53,534 nt of DNA from Nitrosomonadales bacterium (GCA_016199835.1 JACQFX010000021.1:1-53534), one strand, 5' to 3'. Counted from the stretch's first letter, positions 8,657 through 16,994 are shown. Notes: a model not told the origin generated them from the sequence alone. Program-made: numbers and translations.

Positions 8657-8911
8657 CTATGCAATCTCCTGATAATGACAATTCAGCAGTTGGTCGAGCC
8701 GCTGCCTTTTCTCATCGTCCGTCATCACGATCAGCCCATTCCCCGTCACCGCTTTCTCCTGTGTGGCGATATCCGCCGCATACTTTGCGCAGGCCTCGTC
8801 ACTCGACGTACAGGACGGCGCTATCAAGGTCTTGGTCGCGCCAGCCGCCGCAACCACACCGACTGCCGCTGCCGCTTTCTTGAAAAATGACCGTCTGGAG
8901 TTGTCTTCCAT
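8657..8911 (-). CDS. Small Tat-signal protein (84 aa)
   Basis: An 84-residue protein with a twin-arginine signal (SRRSFFKKA at 5-13, then an Ala/Val-rich stretch to about residue 26) and a short mature part with three cysteines (34, 41, 78). It resembles in size and layout the small Tat-substrate proteins found beside formate dehydrogenase and other exported Fe-S enzymes. GGAGAA before the ATG at 8911 decides the start. The mature end (IVMTDDEKRQ...LNCHY) aligns with a segment of the ferredoxin encoded 36 bases downstream, which suggests a common origin or a shared binding partner. Function unknown. Confidence 0.75.
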   Translation of the reverse strand: MEDNSRRSFFKKAAAAVGVVAAAGATKTLIAPSCTSSDEACAKYAADIATQEKAVTGNGLIVMTDDEKRQRLDQLLNCHYQEIA

Positions 8912-8925
8912 GGTGTTCTCCGATT

Positions 8926-9327
8926 TCATCCGTGTTGATCCTGCAGCCGGTCTCCGGCGGAACTCGCACGAGCCCATTCGGCGAAAACTTCGCGCACCTG
9001 CATGAACTGGAACGACTTGTCGAAGAAAAAATCTGCCTTGGCGCGCTTGCATGTTTCTGCGTATATCTCGTCGTTGCAATTGGTCAGCACCATGACCTTG
9101 ATCCCGGCATGATGTTTTTTGACATTCTTCAGCACACCGATGCCCGATCCGGATTCCAGGTTGAGATCGAGGATCACCACATCTGGTAGCAGAGTATTGA
9201 TATGTTCGACAGCAGCCGATTCATCTGCCGAATAACCGACGATGTTCACATCGTGAAACTCGGACAGCATGGTGCGCAGGTTCGCGCGCATCGCTTCTGA
9301 ATCTTCCACAATAAACACATTCATCAT
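8926..9327 (-). CDS. Stand-alone response-regulator receiver protein
   Basis: A 133-residue CheY-like receiver domain with no output domain. The acidic pocket (E8, D9), phospho-acceptor D54 in VVILDLNLESG, T82 and K104 (FFDKSF) are all present, so it should be phosphorylated by a histidine kinase. Its gene is the most upstream of the leftward cluster and only 14 bases before the small Tat gene, so it is probably cotranscribed with the respiratory genes. No kinase is adjacent; the NarX-like kinase at 13236-14522 is the nearest in this window, but it has its own regulator. It may act by protein-protein interaction. Confidence 0.85.
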   Translation of the reverse strand: MMNVFIVEDSEAMRANLRTMLSEFHDVNIVGYSADESAAVEHINTLLPDVVILDLNLESGSGIGVLKNVKKHHAGIKVMVLTNCNDEIYAETCKRAKADFFFDKSFQFMQVREVFAEWARASSAGDRLQDQHG

Positions 9328-9574
9328 TCGCCTCGTTATGAATATCGGCTTGCAAAATCGTTGAGTGGATTGTGTTCCCCGAACTTCCGGGGCAGCAGAG
9401 CGATTCGTCTTAAAATCTTGTGGGAAGGGTAGAGGAGCGGTTGTCCGTGTTTGTCTGACAGGGGGTGTGGTGGCATCCAGGCTGTCCTATGACTGGTATG
9501 TGCCAGTTGCCGTCAGTCTTCTAAGGCAGCTTTCTGGTAAACTGAAATGCATCTATTTTCATTTGAGAGGATCC

Positions 9575-10567
9575 ATGGCAGCTCCCCGCCATAGCAGAGA
9601 TTTCGGCGGTTCGTTCACGCTGAACAATCCCGATGACAGCACGCCCATCAAGGAAATGCTGTCGCTCGGAAAGTATCTCTACCTCATAACAGAGAAGTGC
9701 ACCTACCGCGTCCAGCTAGCCGACCAAGTTGACCCTGAGCGCAAAAACTCAGCTCTGCCGCCTGTGTTCCAACAGAAGCTCTTTGACCTTGGCACGGACT
9801 CGGAGCTGATACAACGAACATTGATGCAAGCGAGGGTCTTGTTCCGCAAGGAGTTCCTTTGCATTGACCTGAACAAGGCGATGGAGCTGACGCTCGAAGC
9901 GCTGGCAGAGCTGGCAGCGTTGCACGAGGTTTGCAAGAGCTTTGCCTCATCGGAGCAGGCGGCAATCGACAATCTGGAAGCGAGTCCGTCGAATGACAGG
10001 AGCCAGACGGTGCCATCAGTCGGCAACGTTCAAACGCAGTGTAAGACTTTCGCTCAAAAGGCCGACCACTTCGCAGCAAAGCTCATGGAGATCGTGCGAC
10101 TGTTCTATCTCGAGCAGAAAGGAAAAAATTGGGACGACTTGCAGGCGATGGCCAAGGGCCGCTACGGCGACAGCGACCCGTTCTGCGAAGTGCTGAAAAT
10201 TGCGGTTCCTGTGCTGAAACTGGTGCGCAACACGCGCGACTGCCTTGAGCACCACTTGCCCGGCGTGGCAGTACGAGATTTCGAGCCTGAGCCCGACGGA
10301 AGGATTGCCGCCCCGACCATCGAGGTGCATTTCCGAGGCAGCTCGCTCGAGTGCATCAGCATTTCCTCTTTCATGTCGCAAGTCTCAAAGCATCTGCTTG
10401 ATACGTTCGAGATGTTCGTCGCTCATATGAGCAGCAAACACATGAAGCCGTTCGCCGGTATGTCCATGGAGATCGGGCTGGTGCCAGAAGATGTGCAAAA
10501 TGCTTGGCACGTTCGCTTCGCTTACGGGATGTATGACCAGTATGGGCGGTTCGTCCCCTGTGGCTGA
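9575..10567 (+). CDS. Uncharacterised protein with a possible HEPN RNase motif
   Basis: A 330-residue, mostly helical soluble protein that I do not recognise as a named family. The segment KLVRNTRDCLEHH (near 225-237) fits the R-x(4-6)-H signature of HEPN ribonuclease domains, with the RN...EH spacing often seen in them; helices rich in Leu and Ala surround it. The HEPN reading is inference from one motif. The ATG at 9575 follows GAGAGGA; a longer frame from 9365 is open but has no supporting site. The next gene, encoding an HNH-like protein, starts 13 bases after the stop, so the two form a transcription unit inserted between otherwise leftward housekeeping genes. Confidence 0.6.
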   Translation: MAAPRHSRDFGGSFTLNNPDDSTPIKEMLSLGKYLYLITEKCTYRVQLADQVDPERKNSALPPVFQQKLFDLGTDSELIQRTLMQARVLFRKEFLCIDLNKAMELTLEALAELAALHEVCKSFASSEQAAIDNLEASPSNDRSQTVPSVGNVQTQCKTFAQKADHFAAKLMEIVRLFYLEQKGKNWDDLQAMAKGRYGDSDPFCEVLKIAVPVLKLVRNTRDCLEHHLPGVAVRDFEPEPDGRIAAPTIEVHFRGSSLECISISSFMSQVSKHLLDTFEMFVAHMSSKHMKPFAGMSMEIGLVPEDVQNAWHVRFAYGMYDQYGRFVPCG

Positions 10568-10580
10568 GCGAGGCTCCCAA

Positions 10581-11291
10581 ATGAAGTGCTGGATTTGTGG
10601 TGCTGAGGAAGCCGCGACGCGCGAACACCTGGCTAAGGCCTCTGACCTGAAATCCTTGTTCGGCAAGCCTTCTCAGCGTTATCCATTTTTTTTCAGCGCC
10701 AGCGACCGCCCCGGCATGCCCATACGCCGGAACCTACGCGTCGGCAGCCTCAAGTTGGACACGCTGAAATTTGCACACCGCATCTGCCTCACCTGCAATA
10801 GCGCGCGCACCCAGCCATACGACTACGCATGGGAGCACTGCTCGTGGGAACTGCGCACGGCGATGCCGAGGCTGCTGGCGAGGGGTACATTTCGCGCCAA
10901 CTGGTTGTTTCCCTATAACACGCGCCGTGAGATGCGCAATGTGCATCTGTATTTCACGAAGCTGTTCGGTTGTCTGGTGGTCGAAGGCGAAATCCCAATC
11001 GACACTGCACCGTTCGCCAAGGCCATCATGAGCGGACAACCACATCCCTATCTCTACCTCGCCTTCGGTCAGCTGGCAATGCCGGTTGAAATGGCAGGCG
11101 GAAGCAACATCGACACGGCGCAGGTAGATGGCAAAGTGGCCTTCGCCACGTGGTTCTATAACGTAGGCGACCTAGCGGTGAATGTGATGTACGCGCTGCC
11201 TGAGGAACAGCGGCAAGGCTTGGAAGTTGCCTGGCATCCCCGAATGGGGAACAAACGGATACGTTTCACGCGGTTTGGAACAGCGAACTAA
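10581..11291 (+). CDS. HNH-like zinc-finger protein, possible nuclease
   Basis: A 236-residue protein that opens with CWICG (residues 3-7), then REHLAKAS, and later CLTCNSARTQPYD. This CxxC ... EH ... CxxCN order is that of compact HNH endonuclease domains (HNH_5-like), where the EH histidine and the CN asparagine are catalytic and the cysteines bind zinc. The rest of the protein (from about residue 85) is unknown and contains aromatic-rich beta-type sequence. GAGG precedes the ATG at 10581. It is tightly coupled to the preceding HEPN-like gene. Together they could be a defence or RNA/DNA-damage module; no experimental homologue is known to me. Confidence 0.6.
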   Translation: MKCWICGAEEAATREHLAKASDLKSLFGKPSQRYPFFFSASDRPGMPIRRNLRVGSLKLDTLKFAHRICLTCNSARTQPYDYAWEHCSWELRTAMPRLLARGTFRANWLFPYNTRREMRNVHLYFTKLFGCLVVEGEIPIDTAPFAKAIMSGQPHPYLYLAFGQLAMPVEMAGGSNIDTAQVDGKVAFATWFYNVGDLAVNVMYALPEEQRQGLEVAWHPRMGNKRIRFTRFGTAN

Positions 11292-11385
11292 CCACCAGAA
11301 CGACTACTTTCGGGTGGGCCAATTCACCCAAGCTGACTTCCGCTATGGGTCGGAAACGGAAATAACTCTCCTTAGTTCTCAATGA

Positions 11386-11438
11386 CCGCGCTGGCCGAAC
11401 ACACCTTCACAGCAAGACGTGAACGGTGTCCGGCGCGG
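11386..11438. repeat. Long imperfect inverted repeat after the HEPN/HNH pair
   Basis: CCGAACACACCTTCAC (11395-11410) faces GTGAACGGTGTCCGG (11419-11433) across an 8-base loop, with extra CG-rich pairing outside (from 11386 and to 11438). It lies between the HNH-like gene and the convergent hypothetical gene. It may terminate both transcripts, although there is no T tract, or mark the edge of an insertion. Confidence 0.45.
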
Positions 11439-11843
11439 TTATGCTTTTCCCTGTTCAGTAAGATTCCCCTCCAGCATTCGCTCACATTCCAACATCAGAG
11501 ATTGAGCGATGTCGGAATGATAGTTTGGATCAAGCGACTCGGTCATCTCATGGGCGGTGTAGAGTCCGGCTTCGCGTGAGAGGGTTGCGGCGATTTCTCT
11601 TGCCAGCTGATCGCTCAGCGAGGACAGGCGCCGCCTTTTATCAAGCGGCATGACACGTTTACTTTTGGCTAGCCAATCGGCGGAAAGGCTTGCTCCTTGG
11701 GCTTGTGTCAGCCATTGGTGATGCTCGTAGTAAACCGACAAGCGTTCGGCAACGAGGGCAAAGATAAGCGCAACGTCTGTTCCGTGTTCAGTGGCTGATG
11801 TATGCAAATTGCTTGCCGGCGTTTTATCAAAAAGATTTTTCAA
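11439..11843 (-). CDS. Hypothetical protein coupled to the YecA-family gene
   Basis: A helical protein of about 134 residues with no motif I recognise and no signal peptide. Its frame is open further upstream, but the likely start is a TTG at 11843 that overlaps the stop of the preceding gene (TTGA), implying translational coupling; a TTG at 11897 would give 152 residues. Mature sequence is charged (KRVMPLDKRRRL...) and ends in a long helix. Probably cotranscribed with the SEC-C protein, sensor and regulator genes upstream. Function unknown. Confidence 0.55.
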   Translation of the reverse strand: MKNLFDKTPASNLHTSATEHGTDVALIFALVAERLSVYYEHHQWLTQAQGASLSADWLAKSKRVMPLDKRRRLSSLSDQLAREIAATLSREAGLYTAHEMTESLDPNYHSDIAQSLMLECERMLEGNLTEQGKA

Positions 11844-12583
11844 GGCAACTCGGTTGACGCGCCACAGCACTTTTTGAATTTTCTTCCGCTGCCGCAAGGG
11901 CAGGGGGAGTTGCGCCCTTGCTTGGAGTTTTCATGTGCCAAGATGTTGTCGCTTGCGCCCTCGGCGGCACGACGATTGGGTGCCCAGAATTTATATATCC
12001 ACTCAACGCTGGCTGAAATTTGTTTTGAGAGTTCTTCGCGCTGAGCGGGAGTCTTTACCAGCGCCTCTTCTTCCGGCGTTATCTCGGCTGCACCAAGCAA
12101 TTGAATGGGCCGCAACATTTTTGCGCCGTGCTTGGATTCAAATATGGCTTGCCAACTATTCAGTTGCATGGCGATTGCAGTCATATATCCGTGCGCCCAC
12201 ATTTCGCCATCGACAAATTCGCGTGTATCGTCAGCGGAGGTATTGATAGCCAATATAGGCTCGAAGCGATCCGTGTCTTGATGCAGGCTCCAGATGATGC
12301 CATTCAAGTGGCGCATCATCAGGGTGATGATTCTTTCAGCTTGGGCATCATTCTCAAATGATGGCGCATCTTCTTCTGTAGGCCCCCAAACACGCGCAAG
12401 CCACTCGCTCGGTTTTAGCATCAGGGGGGCGGAAGCGATAGCGGTCAGAAATCCGTCGAGGCAATCAAGCATCATCGTCTCGTTTGATGTGGCATCCGAC
12501 ATCAAAAAACTGTCGAGCTCGTTCATTTCTTCTTCGCCGAGAGGTGCCATTGTGATTGTTGATTCCGGTATTTGTGTGGGCAT
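11840..12583 (-). CDS. YecA/UPF0149-family protein with C-terminal SEC-C motif
   Basis: A 247-residue protein. The N-terminal two-thirds match the UPF0149 (YecA/YgfB) fold, including the segment LDCLDGFLTAIASAP typical of the family. The C-terminus holds a SEC-C zinc motif, SPCPCGSGRKFKKCCG, as in the tail of SecA. YecA-type proteins with this tail are associated with ribosome or translocase binding; the exact role is not established. An in-frame GTG precedes the ATG at 12583, so the start could be 12586. It lies directly downstream of the response regulator gene. Confidence 0.85.
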   Translation of the reverse strand: MPTQIPESTITMAPLGEEEMNELDSFLMSDATSNETMMLDCLDGFLTAIASAPLMLKPSEWLARVWGPTEEDAPSFENDAQAERIITLMMRHLNGIIWSLHQDTDRFEPILAINTSADDTREFVDGEMWAHGYMTAIAMQLNSWQAIFESKHGAKMLRPIQLLGAAEITPEEEALVKTPAQREELSKQISASVEWIYKFWAPNRRAAEGASDNILAHENSKQGRNSPCPCGSGRKFKKCCGASTELP

Positions 12584-12589
12584 CACCGC

Positions 12590-13222
12590 CTATTGCGCCA
12601 GATGATTATCCACCGCGTAACGCATCAGCTCGGCGTTATTATCCAGCCGCATCTTCTCCAGAATCCGCGTGCGGTAGGTGCTGATGGTTTTCACGCTGAG
12701 GGACAAGGTGTCGGCAATTTCAGAAACTGTTTTGGCCGATGCGAGCAGCAGGAATATCTGGTATTCGCGGTCTGACAGGGTCTGGTGCGGAAGTTTTTCC
12801 TCTGGTGCGCCAAGTTCGTTGGCGAGTAGCTCGGCCACCACGGGGCTGATGTATTTTTTGCCGCCGGCCACGTGCAGCAAAGCTTTGACCACTTCCGGCG
12901 GCGCGCTGTCCTTGGTCATGTAGCCGACCGCACCTGCCTTGATCATGCGCATGGCGTATTGATCTTCCGGGTAGATGCTGAGGATCAGCACCGGCAGGTG
13001 CGGCCTTTCCGCATGGATTTGTTTAAGCACATCCACACCGCTCATGTCCGGCATGGAAACATCGAGCAGAACCACGTCGCATTCGATCTCGCGTAGCTTG
13101 CGCAGCACCTCAGCACCTCGATCAGCCTCGGCTACCACACACATCTCGCCGCTTTTCTCGATAATTTGTTTGAGGCCGTGGCGGACGATGGCGTGATCGT
13201 CGGCAATCAGAATGCGTATCAT
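12590..13222 (-). CDS. NarL/FixJ-type response regulator
   Basis: A 210-residue transcription regulator with an N-terminal receiver (acid pocket D8-D9, phospho-acceptor in VVLLDVSMP near 54, Lys in YMTKDSAPPEV) and a C-terminal LuxR-type helix-turn-helix (LSDREYQIFLLLASAKTVSEIADTLSLSVKTISTYRTRILEKM). It pairs with the histidine kinase encoded 13 bases upstream. Target genes cannot be told from the sequence; the respiratory cluster to the left is one candidate. Confidence 0.93.
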   Translation of the reverse strand: MIRILIADDHAIVRHGLKQIIEKSGEMCVVAEADRGAEVLRKLREIECDVVLLDVSMPDMSGVDVLKQIHAERPHLPVLILSIYPEDQYAMRMIKAGAVGYMTKDSAPPEVVKALLHVAGGKKYISPVVAELLANELGAPEEKLPHQTLSDREYQIFLLLASAKTVSEIADTLSLSVKTISTYRTRILEKMRLDNNAELMRYAVDNHLAQ

Positions 13223-13235
13223 GTTTTCTTTCCTG

Positions 13236-14522
13236 TTATGCCCGGCAGGGCACGGTCACCGTCACGCGCAGACCGCCGCCGGATGGGCTGTCGAATGCGA
13301 CTTTTCCATCCAGTTGCGCAACGCGCTCGCACATGCCGCGCATGCCATAAGAGGTCTGCGCAATCGTGTGCCCTTCCGGCAGGCCGTGGCCATTGTCGCA
13401 GATCGACAGCATGATCTCCGCATCATCCTGATGATATTCGACGTTCACGCGGCTTGCGCCGGAATGCCGCGCTACATTGGTCAGCGCTTCCTGGCAGATG
13501 CGAAACAGGTTGATCGCGGTGGTTTTGTCGAGCTTGTTTTCTTCGTCCCGGTCGTCCGCGCAGATGACCTCGCAGGCGATCCCGGTACGCTTTCCGAATT
13601 GCTTGCATTGCCATTCCAGCGCCGCCACCAGACCGAGATCGTCGATGACGGTCGGATGCAGGTCGCTGATGACGCGCCGGGTGACGCCTACCGCGTGGTC
13701 TATCAGTTGGGTCATGGACTCAACACGTTCCTGTGGCGACGATGGTTCGTTACCGGACAGTTCTTCCGTCAGATGATAAGTTTCCATCTTTAGCGCGGTG
13801 AGCGTGCCGCCCAGATCATCGTGGATTTCGCGCGCGATCCGGGTTTTTTCTTCCTCGCGCGCGGCCTGGATATGTGCGGTGAGTTTGCGCAATTGCTGCT
13901 CACTGGCTTTGCGCTCGGAAATATCGGAGAAGAGGCCGACGTAGTTGCTAATCTGCCCGTCAGCTCCCAGAACAGCCGTGATGGCCAGCCACTCGGGATA
14001 TATCGCGCCATTTTTTTTGCGGTTCCATATCTCACCGCACCAGAATTTGTCCCGCACCAGTATCTTCCACATATCGCGGTAGAAACCCGGGTCATGGCGA
14101 CCCGAATTAAGCAAGCCGGGCGTTTGCCCGATGACCTCCTCGTTGCTATACCCGGTTATTTCCGTGAATGCATGATTCACTTTGAGGATCTTGTTGTTGG
14201 CGTCGGTCACTACCACCCCTTCTCTGGAATCGAAAGTGACAGCGGTGATACTGAGCTCGTTGAATTGTTGCTGGAGCAATGCCTGCTGCTTTTCCCTGGG
14301 GCGTACAGTCACGACGTAGATCCAGGGAGTGACAATAATGATGAGTAAAACAGGGTCCATGAATTCCCAGAAAATTTCCGGGATGGTCGAACCATAGATT
14401 GGCTTCAAAATGATCTCGATCAACACCATGATCAGGAATTCCGCCGCCATGATCAATAACGCGATCGACAGCATCCCACCCCGGGGGGAGTTGAAAAAAT
14501 CCTTCATGGGATATTTGGTCAT
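13236..14522 (-). CDS. Membrane histidine kinase with PAS domain, NarX/HisKA_3 type
   Basis: A 428-residue sensor: two transmembrane helices near the N-terminus (about 18-40 and 55-72) with almost no periplasmic loop, a PAS domain (about 90-205, TDANNKILKVNHAFTEITGY), a HisKA_3 dimerisation helix with the phosphorylated His in REIHDDLGGTL, and a HATPase domain (N-box FRICQEALTNVARHS, G-box DNGHGLPEG). The small periplasmic part suggests that it senses through the PAS domain or the membrane, for example redox state. It is the partner of the downstream LuxR-type regulator. AGGAC lies before the ATG. Confidence 0.92.
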   Translation of the reverse strand: MTKYPMKDFFNSPRGGMLSIALLIMAAEFLIMVLIEIILKPIYGSTIPEIFWEFMDPVLLIIIVTPWIYVVTVRPREKQQALLQQQFNELSITAVTFDSREGVVVTDANNKILKVNHAFTEITGYSNEEVIGQTPGLLNSGRHDPGFYRDMWKILVRDKFWCGEIWNRKKNGAIYPEWLAITAVLGADGQISNYVGLFSDISERKASEQQLRKLTAHIQAAREEEKTRIAREIHDDLGGTLTALKMETYHLTEELSGNEPSSPQERVESMTQLIDHAVGVTRRVISDLHPTVIDDLGLVAALEWQCKQFGKRTGIACEVICADDRDEENKLDKTTAINLFRICQEALTNVARHSGASRVNVEYHQDDAEIMLSICDNGHGLPEGHTIAQTSYGMRGMCERVAQLDGKVAFDSPSGGGLRVTVTVPCRA

Positions 14523-14582
14523 GCAAGTCCTGGGCCGATTGTTATGAAGATATATAGCGCATTATATCTCCTGGCACTGGCA

Positions 14583-16781
14583 TCAGAATTCCAGCGGGTC
14601 TATGTCCAGCGACCAGCGCAATTTCTGCGCGGGCAAAGCGTCCAGCACCGGCTTCCATGCGCGCAGGAATTGCTGCAACAGTTTGCGCGATTCATGTTGC
14701 ACCAGTATTTGCGCAAGGAAATGGTTGGCGCGGCGCGGCATTGCGGCGGGCACCACGCCATATAGCTCGACCGGCAGCGCGAGTGCCACGGCGGCGGCTC
14801 GCGCTTTTTGCAAGAAGGCATAGACCTCGGACTCCTGCTTGGCTTCGGCACGCAGCAGCACCTGATACACAAAGGGCGGGAATCCGGCAGACTGGCGTTC
14901 TGCCAGCAGCGTTTGCGCCCAGGCGTCGTAGTCATGTTCGCGCAAGGCGCGAAACAGCGGATGGTCGGGAAAGGTGGTCTGGATCAACACTACGCCCGGC
15001 TTGTCGGCGCGCCCGGCGCGGCCCGCCACTTGCGCGAGTTGCGCAAAGAGTTTTTCCGAAGCGCGAAAGTCGCTGCTGTATAAAGCGCTGTCCGGATTGA
15101 GCACGCCGACCAGAGTCAGGTTGGGGAAGTCATGTCCCTTCGCCAGCATCTGCGTGCCCACGAGGATGTCCACGGCCTCGTCGTGTATGCGCTGGCGCAT
15201 GGCGTTCCATGCGCCCTTGTTGCGCGTGCTGTCGCGATCCACGCGCAGGATGCGCGCACCGGGAAAGCGTTCCTGCAACGCGCTTTCCACGCGCTGCGTG
15301 CCGATGCCGACCGGCTGCAGATCGGCATTGCCGCAACCCGGACAGGCATGCGGCACACGTTCCTGATGGCCGCAGTGATGGCAGCGCAGACGGCGGTCTT
15401 TCAGGTGCAGCACCAGTTTGCCCGCGCAATTCTTGCAATCGGACAACCAGCCGCAAGCGGTGCACATCAGCACGGGCGCATAGCCGCGCCGGTTGATGAA
15501 CACCAGGCTCTGTTCGCCACGCTGCAAACGCTGTTCGAGCGCAGCCAGCAGCGGTTCACTGATGCCGTGCTGCATGAAAGTGTTGCTGGTATTGATGCAG
15601 CGCACCTCAGGAAGTTTGGCTGCGGCCAATGCGCGCGCGGTGAGTCGCAGCAACTTATAGCGCCCACTCTGCGCGTTGTAATAGCTCTCCAGCGACGGCG
15701 TGGCCGATCCCAGCACGATGGGCAGGCCGCGCTGATTGGCGCGAAAAATCGCCACGTCACGCGCCGAATAGCGCAGGCCGTCCTGCTGCTTGAACGAAGC
15801 ATCGTGCTCCTCGTCCACGATGATGAGCGCCAGTTGCGGCAGCGGCGTGAATACCGCGAGGCGCGTGCCGAGCACGATGCGCGCCTGCCCGGACTGCGCG
15901 CGCAGCCAGTTCAGCGTGCGCTCGCCATCGGCCAGCCCGCTGTGCAGGCTGACCAGTTCGGCATCGGGAAAACGGCTGCGAAAATAATTTTCGAGTTGCG
16001 GCGTGAGGTTGATCTCCGGCACCAGCAGCAGAATCTGACCTCCTCGTTGCAACATCTCATACATCAGGTGCACATAGATCTCGGTCTTGCCGCTGCCGGT
16101 GATGCCATGCAGCAGGAAGCAGCCATAACCCGCAGATTGCGTGACCGCATCCACGGCGCGCTGTTGTTCGGTGGTCAGGGTGTGTGCGTTGTTGAAAGCG
16201 TGCCGCTCTAACTCCCCTCCCCTGCATGCGGGGGAGGGGCTGGGGGAGAGTGCCACCACCCAGCCCGCTTCCAGCAATGCCTTGAGTGCAGCCGGCGCGC
16301 TCGGTGATAGTGCGCGCAATTGTGCGGCACTCAATACGCCAGTCTGCAAGGCAGTGAGCATGCGCTGCTGCACCACTTTGCGTTTGGGGAATTCGTCCAG
16401 TTTGAGCGCCCGCCCGCTGGCGCTGAGCGCATATTGCAATGCCTTCCTGAACGTGATCGGTTCGCTCGAACGCAAACGCGATGGCAGCGCCGACAGCGCG
16501 GTCATGCCCTGCGGATGATGATAATAGTCGCTACAGAAACGCAGCAGGGTAAGCAGTTCATCGGGCAGCGGTGGGATCTCGTCCGGCACGCGCACGACGG
16601 ACTTGATGCGCTCCGCACTCAAACCGGAATCCGCCGCACACTCCATTACCACGCCCACCACTTGTTTCCGTCCGAATGGCACCAGCACGCGTTGCCCAGC
16701 CACGACAGAAATGCCATCCGCCAACACATAATCGAATAGTGTTGACAAAGGCACATCCAGCGCGACACGAACTATGGGCAT
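14583..16781 (-). CDS. priA: Primosomal protein N' (PriA), replication-restart helicase
   Basis: A 732-residue superfamily 2 DNA helicase that reloads the replisome at stalled forks. Visible parts are the N-terminal 3' DNA-binding domain (MPIVRVALDVPL...), Walker A (LLHGITGSGKTEIY), the DEEH box (IIVDEEHDASFK), the zinc module with paired cysteines (CTACGWLSDCKNC, CHHCG, CPGCG), and motif VI (QVAGRAGR). An oddity is a short in-frame insertion before the helicase core (SPSPSPACRGG) encoded by a palindromic repeat. The kinase gene follows 60 bases downstream. Confidence 0.96.
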   Translation of the reverse strand: MPIVRVALDVPLSTLFDYVLADGISVVAGQRVLVPFGRKQVVGVVMECAADSGLSAERIKSVVRVPDEIPPLPDELLTLLRFCSDYYHHPQGMTALSALPSRLRSSEPITFRKALQYALSASGRALKLDEFPKRKVVQQRMLTALQTGVLSAAQLRALSPSAPAALKALLEAGWVVALSPSPSPACRGGELERHAFNNAHTLTTEQQRAVDAVTQSAGYGCFLLHGITGSGKTEIYVHLMYEMLQRGGQILLLVPEINLTPQLENYFRSRFPDAELVSLHSGLADGERTLNWLRAQSGQARIVLGTRLAVFTPLPQLALIIVDEEHDASFKQQDGLRYSARDVAIFRANQRGLPIVLGSATPSLESYYNAQSGRYKLLRLTARALAAAKLPEVRCINTSNTFMQHGISEPLLAALEQRLQRGEQSLVFINRRGYAPVLMCTACGWLSDCKNCAGKLVLHLKDRRLRCHHCGHQERVPHACPGCGNADLQPVGIGTQRVESALQERFPGARILRVDRDSTRNKGAWNAMRQRIHDEAVDILVGTQMLAKGHDFPNLTLVGVLNPDSALYSSDFRASEKLFAQLAQVAGRAGRADKPGVVLIQTTFPDHPLFRALREHDYDAWAQTLLAERQSAGFPPFVYQVLLRAEAKQESEVYAFLQKARAAAVALALPVELYGVVPAAMPRRANHFLAQILVQHESRKLLQQFLRAWKPVLDALPAQKLRWSLDIDPLEF
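16214..16239. repeat. REP-like palindrome inside priA
   Basis: CCCCTCCCC (16214-16222) and GGGGAGGGG (16231-16239) form a perfect 9-bp stem around a loop containing GCATGC, with more C/G-rich flank to about 16250. It lies in frame inside priA between the DNA-binding domain and the helicase core and adds a Ser-Pro-rich stretch. A related element occurs inside prmC (32996-33041). Confidence 0.7.
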
Positions 16782-16852
16782 GTTAGTGAATATTTCTCCG
16801 GCATTTTCTGCAAAACGACGCTAAGCAGCTTGAACAGATTGCTTATTTTTTA

Positions 16853-16887
16853 TTGTCCACATTAGCTGTGGATAACTATGTGAACAA
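16853..16887. promoter_or_regulatory. Cluster of DnaA-box-like sites
   Basis: TTGTCCACA (16853-16861, one mismatch to TTATCCACA) faces a perfect reverse-orientation box TGTGGATAA (16867-16875), followed by TGTGAACAA (16879-16887, two mismatches). A strongly AT-rich stretch follows (16905-16975). This fills part of the 292-base gap between priA and hemE. It could bind DnaA; an origin role is unproven. Confidence 0.5.
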
Positions 16888-16994
16888 GGCCACAACAATT
16901 CTGTTAAGTGCAAATTATATATACGGTTTTTTTCTTTGCTCATTTTGTAAGCACAAAATTAATCATTTAAAAACAGCATGTTGTATGCAAAGTG

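Noticed and set aside
15132..16211. A 359-codon frame antisense to priA
   Set aside because: Coding shadow of priA; no start signal or motif.
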